NCBI RefSeq assembly: GCF_013407925.2
Contig: NZ_CP060201.1
Span: 4,759,001 to 4,823,000 of the forward strand
DNA from: Pseudomonas protegens
GTDB lineage: Bacteria; Pseudomonadota; Gammaproteobacteria; Pseudomonadales; Pseudomonadaceae
Reading direction: 5' to 3'
Length of the DNA: 64,000 nucleotides
Shown: in pieces, positions 17,921 through 28,738 of the stretch
Position numbering within the stretch: the stretch's first letter is position 1
Layout: every line of letters starts with the position of its first letter
Notes under the pieces: model-generated
Databases searched by the model: none
What the model saw: only the letters and a program-made list of their open reading frames with translations
Told to the model about the DNA's origin: nothing
Position numbers and translations under genes: made by a program

Positions 17921-19972
17921 TTACTTGATCCGCTGGCCTGGCTTGGCGCCGCTGTCCGGGCTCAGCAGGTAGATCTCTTCGCCGCCAGGGCCGGCAGCCA
18001 TCACCATGCCTTCGGAGATGCCGAACTTCATTTTCCGCGGCTTGAGGTTGGCGATCATCATGGTCAGGCGACCATCGAGCTTGGACGGATCCGGGTAGGC
18101 GCTCTTGATTCCGGAGAACACGTTGCGTTGCTCATCACCGATATCCAGGGTCAGGCGCAGCAGCTTGTCGGCGCCTTCCACGGCTTCGGCCTTGACGATC
18201 AAGGCGACGCGCAAATCAACGGCGGCGAAGGTGTCGAAGTCGATTTCCGGCGACAGTGGATCCTTGGCCAGTTCGCCGTTGCCTGCTGGCGTGGCGGCAC
18301 CGGTGTCGGTCTGGCTGGCGGTCAGGTCTTCTTTCGAGGCGTCGGTCATGGCTTGGACTTTTACCGGGTCGATCCGCGTCATCAGCGGCTTGAATTCATT
18401 GAGCTGATGGTTGGCCAGCAGCTGTTGGTGGTCATTCCAGGTCAGCGGGGCAACGTTGAGGAAGGCCTCGGCGTCGGCGGCCAGCAGCGGCAGCACCGGC
18501 TTGAGGAAGATCACCAGTTGGCGGAACAGGTTGATACCGGTGGCGCAGATGGCCTGCACCTCGGCCTGCTTGCCTTCCTGCTTGTTCAACGACCACGGGG
18601 CCTTATCGGCGATCCAGGCGTTGGCGCGGTCGGCCAGGGCCATGATTTCGCGCATGGCACGGGCAAAGTCGCGGGCTTCATAGGCGTCGGCGATGCTGGG
18701 CGCGGCCGCCAGGAAGGCCTCGGTTAGCTCGGGAGCGGCATTGCTGTCGACCATCAGCCCGGCATTGCCTTTGTGAATGAAGCCGGCGCAACGGCTGGCG
18801 ATGTTCACCACCTTGCCCACCAGGTCGGAGTTGACCTTCTGCACGAAGTCTTCGAGGTTCAGGTCCAGGTCGTCGACGCCACGGCCCAGCTTGGAGGCGT
18901 AGTAGTAGCGCAGGTATTCCGGCGACAGGTGCTCCAGGTAGGTGCGGGCCTTGATGAAGGTGCCGCGGGACTTGGACATCTTCTGGCCGTTGACGGTCAG
19001 GTAACCGTGGACGTTGATGCCGCTCGGCTTGCGGTAGCCGGCGCCTTCGAGCATGGCGGGCCAGAACAGGGCGTGGAAGTTGACGATGTCCTTGCCGATG
19101 AAGTGGTACAGCTCGGCAGTGGAGTCCTTGCCCCAGAACGCGTCGAAATCCAGTTCCGGACGACGGGCGCAGAGGTTCTTGAAGCTGGCCATGTAGCCGA
19201 TCGGCGCGTCCAGCCACACGTAGAAATACTTGCCCGGCTCATCCGGGATCTCGAAGCCGAAGTACGGCGCGTCGCGGGAGATGTCCCACTGCTGCAGGCC
19301 GGCATCCAGCCACTCGGCGATCTTGTTGGCCACGGCGTCCTGCAAGGTGCCGCTGCGGGTCCAGCTTTGCAGCATCTGCTGGAAGTCCGGCAGCTTGAAG
19401 AAGAAGTGCTGGGAATCCTTGAGCACCGGGGTGGCGCCGGAGATCGCCGACTTCGGATCCTTCAGATCGGTCGGGGCATAGGTGGCGCCGCATTTTTCGC
19501 AGTTGTCGCCGTACTGGTCCTCAGTGCCGCATTTCGGGCAGGTGCCCTTGATGAAGCGGTCGGCCAGGAACATTTTCTTTTCCGGGTCGAAATACTGGGT
19601 GATGGAGCGCGTGGCGATGTGCCCGGCGTCCCGCAGCTTGAGGTAGATCTGGCTCGACAGCTCGCGGTTTTCTTCGGCGTGGGTCGAGTGGAAGTTGTCG
19701 AAGTCCACCAGGAAGTCGGCAAAGTCGGCGCTGTGTTCGGCCTGGACGTTGGCGATCAGTTGTTCCGGGGTGATGCCTTCCTTTTCCGCGCGCAACATGA
19801 TGGCCGAGCCGTGTGCGTCGTCGGCGCAGACATAGATGCATTGGTTGCCGCGATGCTTCTGGAAGCGCACCCACATGTCGGTCTGGATGTACTCAAGCAT
19901 GTGGCCAAGGTGGATGGAACCATTGGCATAGGGCAGGGCGCTGGTGACGAGGATCTTGCGTGGCTCGGACAT
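17921..19972 (-). CDS. metG: Methionyl-tRNA synthetase
   Basis: Class I synthetase, 683 residues. The HIGH motif is HLGH at residues 21-24 and the KMSKS loop is in [13 protein letters not shown] zinc knuckle carries [17 protein letters not shown]. The C-terminal EMAP/Trbp111 tRNA-binding domain starts near [17 protein letters not shown] and gives dimerisation. It is divergent from apbC, with about 160 bp between the two starts, as in related genomes. Confidence 0.97.
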   Translation of the reverse strand: MSEPRKILVTSALPYANGSIHLGHMLEYIQTDMWVRFQKHRGNQCIYVCADDAHGSAIMLRAEKEGITPEQLIANVQAEHSADFADFLVDFDNFHSTHAEENRELSSQIYLKLRDAGHIATRSITQYFDPEKKMFLADRFIKGTCPKCGTEDQYGDNCEKCGATYAPTDLKDPKSAISGATPVLKDSQHFFFKLPDFQQMLQSWTRSGTLQDAVANKIAEWLDAGLQQWDISRDAPYFGFEIPDEPGKYFYVWLDAPIGYMASFKNLCARRPELDFDAFWGKDSTAELYHFIGKDIVNFHALFWPAMLEGAGYRKPSGINVHGYLTVNGQKMSKSRGTFIKARTYLEHLSPEYLRYYYASKLGRGVDDLDLNLEDFVQKVNSDLVGKVVNIASRCAGFIHKGNAGLMVDSNAAPELTEAFLAAAPSIADAYEARDFARAMREIMALADRANAWIADKAPWSLNKQEGKQAEVQAICATGINLFRQLVIFLKPVLPLLAADAEAFLNVAPLTWNDHQQLLANHQLNEFKPLMTRIDPVKVQAMTDASKEDLTASQTDTGAATPAGNGELAKDPLSPEIDFDTFAAVDLRVALIVKAEAVEGADKLLRLTLDIGDEQRNVFSGIKSAYPDPSKLDGRLTMMIANLKPRKMKFGISEGMVMAAGPGGEEIYLLSPDSGAKPGQRIK

Positions 19973-20134
19973 GGGGCTCGGCTACTTGATGAAACGGAGG
20001 TCGGCCACTATAAAGCGCCAGCGCGGATTTTTCACCCTTCCGGACAGATTGTGCGCAGCAGGCTCCCTCGCCACGAAGGAGTCGGCGGCGTAGGATAGCC
20101 GGCTGATTTTCCAGTCTTGTTATCGGAGTTGCCC

Positions 20135-21229
20135 ATGAGCGCCGTCAATCGCGCAGCGGTGGAAGCCGTCCTTCGCCAATACACCGACCCTTACCTGAAC
20201 CAGGACCCGGTCAGCGCCGGCTGCGTGCGGGACATCGATGTCCAGGGCGACCGGGTCACGGTCCGCATGGAACTGGGTTATGCCGCCGGTCTGTTCAAGA
20301 GCGGCTGGGCACAGATGCTGCAACTGGCCATCGAAGGCCTGGACGGTGTCAGCTCGGCCAAGGTCGAGATCACCAGCGTGATCGCCGCGCACAAGGCCCA
20401 GGCGCAGATCCCCGGCCTGGCCAACGTCAAGAACGTGGTGGCGGTGGCGTCTGGCAAGGGCGGCGTGGGCAAGTCCACCACCGCGGCCAACCTGGCCCTG
20501 GCCCTGGCCCGCGAAGGCGCCAAGGTGGGGATTCTCGATGCCGATATCTATGGCCCGAGCCAGGGCATCATGTTCGGCATCGCCGAAGGCACCCGGCCGA
20601 AGATCAAGGACCAGAAGTGGTTCGTGCCTATTGAGTCCCATGGGGTCGAGGTCATGTCCATGGCCTTCCTGACCGACGACAACACGCCGATGGTCTGGCG
20701 CGGGCCAATGGTTTCCGGTGCCTTGCTGCAACTGGTGACCCAGACCGACTGGGGCAATCTCGATTACCTGGTGATCGACATGCCGCCAGGCACCGGCGAC
20801 ATCCAGCTGACCCTGGCGCAGAAAGTCCCGGTGGCCGGCGCGGTGATCGTCACCACGCCCCAGGACCTGGCGCTGCTGGATGCGCGCAAGGGCGTGGAGA
20901 TGTTCCGCAAGGTCAACATCCCGGTGCTGGGCGTGGTGGAGAACATGGCGGTGCACATCTGCTCCAACTGCGGCCATGCCGAGCATCTGTTTGGCGAAGG
21001 CGGCGGCGAGAAGCTGGCCAGCCAGTACGACGTCGAGCTGCTGGCCTCGCTGCCGCTGTCGATGCTGATCCGCGAGCAGGCCGACGGCGGCAAGCCGACG
21101 GTGATCGCCGAGCCGGAAAGCCAGATTGCCATGGTCTATCAGGAACTGGCGCGGCATGTCGGTGCGCGCATCGTGCTGCAGGAGGCCGCGGCGCCGGCGA
21201 TGCCCAGCATTACCGTCAGCGATGACTGA
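20135..21229 (+). CDS. apbC: Iron-sulfur cluster carrier ApbC/Mrp
   Basis: P-loop scaffold or carrier for Fe-S clusters, 364 residues. An N-terminal MIP18-like domain (about residues 1-85) precedes the NTPase. The deviant Walker A is SGKGGVGKST near residues 107-115, and the cluster-binding CxxC is in ICSNCGHAEHLFGEGGG. The start is the ATG of MSAVNRAAVEAVL, preceded by CGGAG. It faces metG head to head and ends at a strong terminator. Confidence 0.95.
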   Translation: MSAVNRAAVEAVLRQYTDPYLNQDPVSAGCVRDIDVQGDRVTVRMELGYAAGLFKSGWAQMLQLAIEGLDGVSSAKVEITSVIAAHKAQAQIPGLANVKNVVAVASGKGGVGKSTTAANLALALAREGAKVGILDADIYGPSQGIMFGIAEGTRPKIKDQKWFVPIESHGVEVMSMAFLTDDNTPMVWRGPMVSGALLQLVTQTDWGNLDYLVIDMPPGTGDIQLTLAQKVPVAGAVIVTTPQDLALLDARKGVEMFRKVNIPVLGVVENMAVHICSNCGHAEHLFGEGGGEKLASQYDVELLASLPLSMLIREQADGGKPTVIAEPESQIAMVYQELARHVGARIVLQEAAAPAMPSITVSDD

Positions 21230-21262
21230 TTCAGCGCAGCGCTTCTAAGCGTTACAGGCCAC

Positions 21263-21304
21263 AACGAAAAAGCCCGATGTGCAAGCATCGGGCTTTTTCG
21301 TTGG
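21263..21304. terminator. Bidirectional terminator
   Basis: Long perfect hairpin with arms AACGAAAAAGCCCGATG and CATCGGGCTTTTTCGTT around a six-base loop, between convergent apbC and the SDR gene. Confidence 0.93.
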
Positions 21305-21311
21305 CGTCGAC

Positions 21312-22070
21312 TCAGACCCGCAGGCCGCCATCCAACTCCAGGATGCGTCCGGTGTAGTAGTCGTTCTCGAAGATGTACGCCGCCGAGTGGGCGATCTCTT
21401 CCGGCTTGCCCATGCGCTTGAGCGGAATGCCGGAAGTCATCTTCTCCAGGGCTTCAGGCTTCATGCCCAAGGTCATCTCGGTTTCGATAAAGCCCGGGGC
21501 AATACCGGCCACGCGGATGCCATAGCGCGCCAGCTCCTTGGCCCAGGTCACGGTGGCCGCAGCGACCCCGGCCTTGGCCGCGGAATAGTTGGTCTGGCCG
21601 ATATTGCCGGCGCGGGAGATCGACGAGATGTTGATGATCGTGCCGCTGTTGTTCAGCTCGATCATTTTTGCCGCCACTTCACGGGTGCAGAGGAAGACGC
21701 CGGTCAGGTTGACGTCGATCACCGCTTGCCACTGGGCCAGGCTCATCTTGGTCATCTCGCCGTCCTTGACCTTGACCAGCAGGCCGTCGCGCAGGATCCC
21801 GGCATTGTTGATCAGGCCGTGGATGGCGCCGAAGTCCTCGGCCACCTGGGCCACCATGTGGCTCACCTGTTCTTCATTGGCGACATTGCACAGGTAGGCA
21901 CGGGCTTCGACGCCGTGGGCCTTGCAGGCGGCGACGGCCTGGTCGAGTTTTTCCGGGTTGAGGTCGACCAGGGCCAGTCGCGCGCCCTTGGCGGCGAAAT
22001 ACTCGGCCATGGAGCGGCCCAGACCTTGGCAACCGCCGGTGATCATGATTACTTTGTCAGTGAGTTGCAT
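21312..22070 (-). CDS. Short-chain dehydrogenase/reductase (FabG-like)
   Basis: Classical SDR of 252 residues. The cofactor loop is TGGCQGLG near residue 12, with NNAG and the catalytic Ser in NISSISR and Tyr/Lys in YSAAK. An acidic residue after the second strand (ALVDLN) favours NAD(H). The C-terminus is GGLRV. The start at [13 protein letters not shown] is preferred over the ATG six bases upstream because GGGA sits 7 bases before it. The substrate is unknown. Confidence 0.87.
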   Translation of the reverse strand: MQLTDKVIMITGGCQGLGRSMAEYFAAKGARLALVDLNPEKLDQAVAACKAHGVEARAYLCNVANEEQVSHMVAQVAEDFGAIHGLINNAGILRDGLLVKVKDGEMTKMSLAQWQAVIDVNLTGVFLCTREVAAKMIELNNSGTIINISSISRAGNIGQTNYSAAKAGVAAATVTWAKELARYGIRVAGIAPGFIETEMTLGMKPEALEKMTSGIPLKRMGKPEEIAHSAAYIFENDYYTGRILELDGGLRV

Positions 22071-22235
22071 TCGCATGTCCCGCTAGCAGGTCTTGAAAGG
22101 TTGTCCTTTTGGCAGAGCCTCGACCGACCGCCGGACCTGATCTGGCTGCAGACGAGAATTGCCCCATTGGCGTAGCTGGAACAATGCTCCAGGCGCCCGT
22201 CCGTTTTCGACGGATTTTACAGAAGGAGTCATAAA

Positions 22236-22967
22236 GTGAGCGTTGAAGCTGCGAAGAATGCACGAGAATTGCTGCTCAAGGAATACCGCGGCGTGTTGTC
22301 GACGCACTCCAAGGCCATGCCGGGTTTTCCCTTTGGCTCCGTGGTGCCCTATTGCCTGGATGCCGAGGGGCGGCCGCTGATTCTGATCAGTCGCATTGCC
22401 CAGCACACTCACAATCTGCAGAAGGATTCCAAGTGTTCGCTGCTGGTGGGCGAGCGTGATGCCGACGACGTGCAAGCGGTAGGGCGCCTGACCTACCTGG
22501 CCGAGGCCGAGAAACTCGCGGATGAGCAGGCAATCGCCGCTGCTGCCGAGCGCTACTACCGTTACTTCCCCGAATCGCAGAACTATCACAAGGCCCACGA
22601 TTTTGATTTCTGGGTGCTCAAGCCGGTGCGTCATCGCTACATCGGCGGTTTCGGGGCGATTCACTGGGTCGATCAGGTGACCCTGGCCAACCCGTTCGCC
22701 GGCAAGGCCGAGTCGAGCATGGTGGAACACATGAACAGCGATCATGCCAAGGCCATCGCCCATTACGTCCAGCTCACCGGGCTGCCTGACAGCGTGCCGG
22801 CGCAACTGGTCGGGATCGATGCCGAGGGCATGCATCTGCGCATTGCTCAGGCGCTGTACTGGTTGCCATTCCAGGCGCCTTGCAACACGCCGACACAAGT
22901 ACGCGAAGCCCTGGTTTTCCTGGCTCACGCCGATCAATGGCCGAAAAAACCAGCCGTTGGCGCTTGA
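22236..22967 (+). CDS. HugZ-family heme-utilisation / flavin split-barrel protein
   Basis: A 243-residue protein with an N-terminal pyridoxamine-phosphate-oxidase-like split barrel (TLATHS-like region HSKAMPGFPFGSVVPYCLD, ISRIAQHTHNL) and a C-terminal DUF2470-type domain with VEHMNSDHAKAIAHYV. This combination is typical of the HugZ/HutZ group, some of which degrade heme, though many members have no proven function. The start is GTG with AAGGAG 8 bases upstream. It is divergent from the SDR gene and followed by fxsA on the same strand, 66 bp away. Confidence 0.82.
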   Translation: MSVEAAKNARELLLKEYRGVLSTHSKAMPGFPFGSVVPYCLDAEGRPLILISRIAQHTHNLQKDSKCSLLVGERDADDVQAVGRLTYLAEAEKLADEQAIAAAAERYYRYFPESQNYHKAHDFDFWVLKPVRHRYIGGFGAIHWVDQVTLANPFAGKAESSMVEHMNSDHAKAIAHYVQLTGLPDSVPAQLVGIDAEGMHLRIAQALYWLPFQAPCNTPTQVREALVFLAHADQWPKKPAVGA

Positions 22968-23033
22968 ATTCACGAATTGGCGACGTCATTTACGGTCTAC
23001 TGGAAGGCATTCTTCCGCAGAGGAAACCATTTG

Positions 23034-23510
23034 ATGCGCCCTTTTCTGTTGCTCTTTTTGCTGTTCCCGGTGCTGGAGCTGTTCGTCTTCGTCAAGGTCA
23101 GCGCGGCCATCGGGTTTTTCCCGGCGCTGCTGCTGATCATTCTCGGTTCGATGCTCGGTGTGCTGGTATTGCGCGTGGCCGGCCTGGCCACGGCACTGCG
23201 TGCCCGTGAAAGCCTCAATCGCGGCGAGCTGCCGGCCCAGCAGATGCTCGAAGGCTTGATGCTGGCCCTGGGCGGCGGCCTGTTGATCCTGCCCGGTTTC
23301 GTCAGTGATGTGTTCGGTCTGTTGATGCTGTTGCCGATCAGTCGTCGCCTGCTGGCCAACAAGATGCGCCAGCGCGCCGAGGAGCAGGCCCTGCGCCAAC
23401 GCGCTTTTGCCGATGACATGCGCGCGGCCCGCGGCGGCCCTGCGCCGCAACAGCCATTGGGCCGTGAGCCCAATGTCATCGAGGGCGAGTTCGAGCATCG
23501 CGACTCATAA
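23034..23510 (+). CDS. fxsA: FxsA family membrane protein
   Basis: A 158-residue inner-membrane protein with three or four hydrophobic segments: LLLFLLFPVLELFVFV, the block IGFFPALLLIILGSMLGVLVL and LALGGGLLILPGF. A charged C-terminal tail rich in R, E and Q follows. In E. coli, overproduced FxsA relieves F-plasmid exclusion of phage T7; its normal role is unclear. It lies just before groES, a linkage conserved in pseudomonads. The start ATG has AGAGGA about 9 bases upstream. Confidence 0.9.
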   Translation: MRPFLLLFLLFPVLELFVFVKVSAAIGFFPALLLIILGSMLGVLVLRVAGLATALRARESLNRGELPAQQMLEGLMLALGGGLLILPGFVSDVFGLLMLLPISRRLLANKMRQRAEEQALRQRAFADDMRAARGGPAPQQPLGREPNVIEGEFEHRDS

Positions 23511-23526
23511 CTCAGCGGCTCCACTG

Positions 23527-23557
23527 CACGGCACCTTCGGGTGCCGTGTTCGTTTTT
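23527..23557 (+). terminator. Terminator of fxsA
   Basis: Perfect hairpin CACGGCACC-TTCG-GGTGCCGTG with a UUCG tetraloop, then TTCGTTTTT. Confidence 0.88.
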
Positions 23558-23591
23558 GGCGCAAGCCCTGTAAAAAAATCTCCGACCAGCC

Positions 23592-23619
23592 CTTGTAATA
23601 ACCTTATGCGCCCTTATGT
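23592..23619 (+). promoter_or_regulatory. Sigma32-like heat-shock promoter of groESL
   Basis: CTTGTAA at 23592-23598 and CCCTTATGT at 23611-23619, 12 bp apart, resemble the sigma32 pattern CTTGAA / CCCCATNT. It lies about 140 bp before the groES ATG. No CIRCE inverted repeat is visible, as expected for a gammaproteobacterium. Confidence 0.65.
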
Positions 23620-23761
23620 AACGGTCACCGCAAGGTTTCTGGTGCTTACACCAGACAGACTTCCGCGGCTCGCTTGTCGAGTCGCACCCGGCAAAGCCGG
23701 ATTTGTTAACCCGCCGGTGTCGACACCGGCCGTTGAAAACCACAATTAGGAGAGATCGACA

Positions 23762-24055
23762 ATGAAGCTTCGTCCTCTGCATGACCGCGTCGTCATCCGT
23801 CGCAGCGAAGAAGAATCGAAAACTGCCGGCGGCATCGTTCTGCCTGGTTCGGCTGCTGAAAAACCTAACCGTGGCGAAATCGTCGCTGTAGGTACCGGCC
23901 GTGTGCTGGACAACGGTGAAGTACGTGCGCTGGCCGTGAAAGTGGGTGACAAAGTGGTGTTTGGCCCGTACTCCGGCAGCAACACCGTGAAAGTCGATGG
24001 CGAAGATCTGCTGGTAATGGCCGAGAACGAGATTCTCGCTGTTATCGAAGGCTGA
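23762..24055 (+). CDS. groES: Co-chaperonin GroES
   Basis: The 97-residue heptameric lid of the GroEL chaperonin. The N-terminal [14 protein letters not shown] and the mobile loop [17 protein letters not shown], which docks on GroEL, are intact. It is followed 49 bp later by groEL on the same strand, with AGGAGA before the ATG, and lies behind a sigma32-like promoter. Codon use is strongly biased toward common codons, as expected for an abundant protein. Confidence 0.98.
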   Translation: MKLRPLHDRVVIRRSEEESKTAGGIVLPGSAAEKPNRGEIVAVGTGRVLDNGEVRALAVKVGDKVVFGPYSGSNTVKVDGEDLLVMAENEILAVIEG

Positions 24056-24092
24056 TTTCCCGCGTATTTTCCCGCTACTACACAGTATTTAA

Positions 24093-25748
<1,656 letters not shown>

Positions 25749-25769
25749 GCCAGCCTTACCCCTGTACTG

Positions 25770-25808
25770 AAAAAGCCCCGCCGGTGAAAGCCGGCGGGGC
25801 TTTTTTAT
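25770..25808 (+). terminator. Terminator of groESL
   Basis: AAAAAGCCCCGCCGG, a short loop, CCGGCGGGGC and TTTTTT directly downstream of groEL. Confidence 0.93.
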
Positions 25809-25836
25809 GCCTGGGATATGGGAGGCGCCTGGATCT

Positions 25837-25894
25837 TCGCGGGCCAGCCCGCTCCTACAACGATGCACCTGTGTAGGAGCGGGCTGGCCCGCGA
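25837..25894. repeat. REP-type palindrome pair, second family
   Basis: TCGCGGGCCAGCCCGCTCCT at 25837 and its perfect inverse ending at 25894, each 23 bp, are separated by 12 bp. The core (GCGGGC-CAGC-CCGC then TCCTACA) differs from the GCCGGC type at 550 but shares the TCCTACA tail. It lies between groEL and the convergent sulfatase gene. Confidence 0.85.
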
Positions 25895-25900
25895 ATGACT

Positions 25901-27850
25901 TCAGCGCTGGCTCAGTTCATCCGCTGCTGCCTTGGGCGCCTTCCAGCCCAGCAACTGCTGCTTGAAGCCATAACTGGCGCTCTGGTAGTAGCTGATGCCG
26001 CGCTGGATCAGCGGGTCGCTGTCCGGCACTCGGGATTCCTGGCTGACGCCCAGGGCCTGGTCATGGCGGCGCAGCCCCTGGCGCGGGCTGAGAATCGCCA
26101 GGTCCTGTCCGTCGAACAGCCCCAGGTGCTGATAGTTGCCCACCAGCACGCGAGGCGGCAGTGGGTTGTCCTGCAGCAGGTTGCGCCCGAAGAAGGTCGA
26201 CTCGTAGTCCAGGTTCAACAGCCCCAGCAGGGTCGGCGCCAGGTCGATCTGACTGGCCAGCTGTGCACTTTCCCGCGCTGGAATCAGCTTGGGTGAATAG
26301 ATGAACAACGGAATCTGATAGTTGCTGATGGGCAGGTCTTCCTTGCCCGCGCTGCCCGCCGTGTGGTCGGCGACGAACACGAAAATGGTGTTGTCGAACC
26401 AGGGCTTTTGCCGCGCGGCCTTGAGGAACTCGCCGATGGCGTAGTCGGTGTATTTCACCGCGCCGTCACGGCCATTGCCGGACTTGATGTCGATCCGGCC
26501 ATCGGGGTAGGTGTACGGCCGATGGTTGGAGGTGGTCATCAGTTGCAGCAAAAAGGGCCGTTGCTGGGCGTAGTCGGCATCGGCCAGCTTCAGGGTCTGG
26601 CTATAGAGGTCTTCGTCGGCCATGCCCCAGGCGTTCTTGAAGTGGATCTCGGATTCCTCGACGCTGCTCTGGTCCACCACCCGGTAGCCGTTGCCGCTGA
26701 AAAAGGCGTTCATGTTGTCGAAGTAACCGCGCCCGCCGTAGACGAACACGCTGTCGTAGCCCACGGCGCGCAGTTGCTGGCCCAGGCTGGCGAAGCCGCT
26801 TTCACGGCCGATGCGTTTGACGATCGAGCGCCCCGGAGTGGGCGGGATCGCCAGGGTGATGGCTTCCAGGCCACGGTCGGTGCGGGTGCCGGTGGCGTAG
26901 AAGTTATTGAAGTACAGGCTCTGTGCGCGCAACGCATCCAGGTTCGGGGTCAGGTTGCGGTCGTCGCCGTTGCTACCCATGTACTTGGCGCTGAAGCTTT
27001 CCAGGGTCACCAGGACGATATTCGGGGTGCGTGGGGTGCCCGGGTTATCGATGGCGCGGCGAATATCCAGCGGGTCCTGGCCAATGAAGCGGGCATTGGG
27101 CTCGTTCAACTCGGCGCGCATCTGTCGCGCCACGACCTCGGCTGGCAGGCTGCGATAGAACTGCGAGTAGTCCAGCTCGTTGTTGCGAAAGGCGGCAAAG
27201 AATTGATATGGGCCATTGCTTGCCAGCTCATTCTGATAGGCGTTGCCGCCCTGGGCGCGCGGGCTGTCCTGGCTGAGCAGTTGCAGACTGGCCGCGGCCA
27301 CCAGCAACAGTCCCAGGGCGCTGAGCAGGCGGCCGCGCAGGGGCGGCAAGGGCGCATCCAGGGCGGCCTCAAGCGGCTTGCGTAGCGCCAGGCTCAGGAC
27401 GATTGCTGCCAGGGCCAGCAGGCCCATGAACCATCCGATCGGATAGGACTCGAGAATGTTGTTGAGGACTTCGTCGGAGTACACCAGGTAATCGACGGCG
27501 ATGAAGTTGAAACGCACGCCGAACTCGTCCCAGAACAGCCATTCCGCCACAGCGGTGAAGAGCATGGCGAACAGGCTGATGCTGAACAGGCCCTGCACCA
27601 GCCAGCGCAAGCCGCGTCGGCGCCAAAGGCTTGCCGGGCACAGCAACAGGCCCAGCCCCAGGGGCAGGGCGGCGTAGGCCAGGAATCCCAGGTCATAGAG
27701 CAGGCCGACGCCGAACACCGGCAGCCAGCCGTTACCGGCTTCGTTGAGGTGGGTCAGCAGGAGGATGCTGCGGGTCAGCAGGAAAATCGCCAGCCAGGTG
27801 CCGGTCAGCAGCAGCACTAGGCGCGCGGGCGCGGTCTTGAGAAGGTCCAT
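25901..27850 (-). CDS. LTA synthase family sulfatase (phosphoglycerol transferase-like)
   Basis: A 649-residue inner-membrane enzyme: five N-terminal helices, then a large periplasmic alkaline-phosphatase-fold domain. NIVLVTLESFSAKYMG supplies a metal ligand, the catalytic threonine is in ATGTRTDRG, and VADHTAG gives later ligands. Related proteins move phosphoglycerol or phosphoethanolamine groups onto glycans, such as OpgB on periplasmic glucans. The start ATG (MDLLKTAPARL) has AAGGA upstream; a TTG at 27874 is less likely. It is divergent from colR, which suggests but does not prove a role in envelope remodelling. Confidence 0.85.
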   Translation of the reverse strand: MDLLKTAPARLVLLLTGTWLAIFLLTRSILLLTHLNEAGNGWLPVFGVGLLYDLGFLAYAALPLGLGLLLCPASLWRRRGLRWLVQGLFSISLFAMLFTAVAEWLFWDEFGVRFNFIAVDYLVYSDEVLNNILESYPIGWFMGLLALAAIVLSLALRKPLEAALDAPLPPLRGRLLSALGLLLVAAASLQLLSQDSPRAQGGNAYQNELASNGPYQFFAAFRNNELDYSQFYRSLPAEVVARQMRAELNEPNARFIGQDPLDIRRAIDNPGTPRTPNIVLVTLESFSAKYMGSNGDDRNLTPNLDALRAQSLYFNNFYATGTRTDRGLEAITLAIPPTPGRSIVKRIGRESGFASLGQQLRAVGYDSVFVYGGRGYFDNMNAFFSGNGYRVVDQSSVEESEIHFKNAWGMADEDLYSQTLKLADADYAQQRPFLLQLMTTSNHRPYTYPDGRIDIKSGNGRDGAVKYTDYAIGEFLKAARQKPWFDNTIFVFVADHTAGSAGKEDLPISNYQIPLFIYSPKLIPARESAQLASQIDLAPTLLGLLNLDYESTFFGRNLLQDNPLPPRVLVGNYQHLGLFDGQDLAILSPRQGLRRHDQALGVSQESRVPDSDPLIQRGISYYQSASYGFKQQLLGWKAPKAAADELSQR

Positions 27851-28054
27851 CGAGGGGGTGTTCCTTGTGGGCAAATGCTTCGTAGTTTGAGGTTGTCGCT
27901 GTAGTCAGGTTGTGAGCCCTCAGTGAAAAACTCGTTAAGACATTGATCGGGCAACAGGGCTGCGGCAGCGGTCAGACAAGGCTGGCGGCGAGTCGGACTT
28001 GGCCTTAAGCTGCGCGAGCCAAGACGGCCGTAACTGTGTAGGGAGAGAGTTCCG

Positions 28055-28738
28055 ATGCGAATTCTACTGGTTGAAGACAACCGCGATATTCTCGCCAACC
28101 TGGCTGACTACCTGGGGCTCAAGGGCTACACCGTGGACTGCGCCCAGGATGGTTTGTCCGGGCTGCACCTGGCGGCCACCGAGCATTATGACCTGATCGT
28201 GCTCGACATCATGCTGCCAGGAATCGATGGCTACACCCTGTGCAAGCGTCTGCGCGAAGATGCCCGGCGCGACACCCCGGTGATCATGCTCACGGCTCGT
28301 GACCAGCTGGATGACCGGCTGCAGGGCTTCAAGTCCGGTGCCGACGACTACCTGCTCAAGCCGTTTGCCCTCTCGGAACTGGCGGCGCGAATCGAGGCGG
28401 TGATGCGCCGTACCCAGGGCGGTGGTCGGCGTGCGTTGCAGGTGGGCGATCTGAGCTATGACCTCGACACCCTCGAAGTCACCCGCGAAGGGCGCCTGCT
28501 CAAGCTCAACCCGGTGGGCCTCAAGCTGTTGGCGGTGTTGATGCAGAAGAGCCCTCATGTCCTGCGCCGGGAAATTCTCGAAGAGGCCCTGTGGGGCGAT
28601 GATTGCCCGGACAGTGACAGCCTGCGCAGCCATGTTCACCAACTGCGCCAGGTGATCGACAAGCCATTCGCCAAGCCGCTGCTGCACACCGTGCACGGTG
28701 TCGGCTACCGGCTGGCCGAGGGCCGTGATGGAGTTTAA
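28055..28738 (+). CDS. colR: Response regulator ColR
   Basis: OmpR-family regulator of 227 residues: receiver with phospho-acceptor D51 (LIVLDIMLPG) and K in LLKPF, then a winged-helix DNA-binding domain ending HTVHGVGYRLAEG. Identified as ColR from its pairing with a ColS that has the known metal-sensing glutamates, and from the downstream methyltransferase and LPS-kinase-like genes typical of the colRS locus. ColRS protects the envelope against excess zinc, iron and other stresses and aids root colonisation. It overlaps colS by 11 bp. Confidence 0.9.
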   Translation: MRILLVEDNRDILANLADYLGLKGYTVDCAQDGLSGLHLAATEHYDLIVLDIMLPGIDGYTLCKRLREDARRDTPVIMLTARDQLDDRLQGFKSGADDYLLKPFALSELAARIEAVMRRTQGGGRRALQVGDLSYDLDTLEVTREGRLLKLNPVGLKLLAVLMQKSPHVLRREILEEALWGDDCPDSDSLRSHVHQLRQVIDKPFAKPLLHTVHGVGYRLAEGRDGV

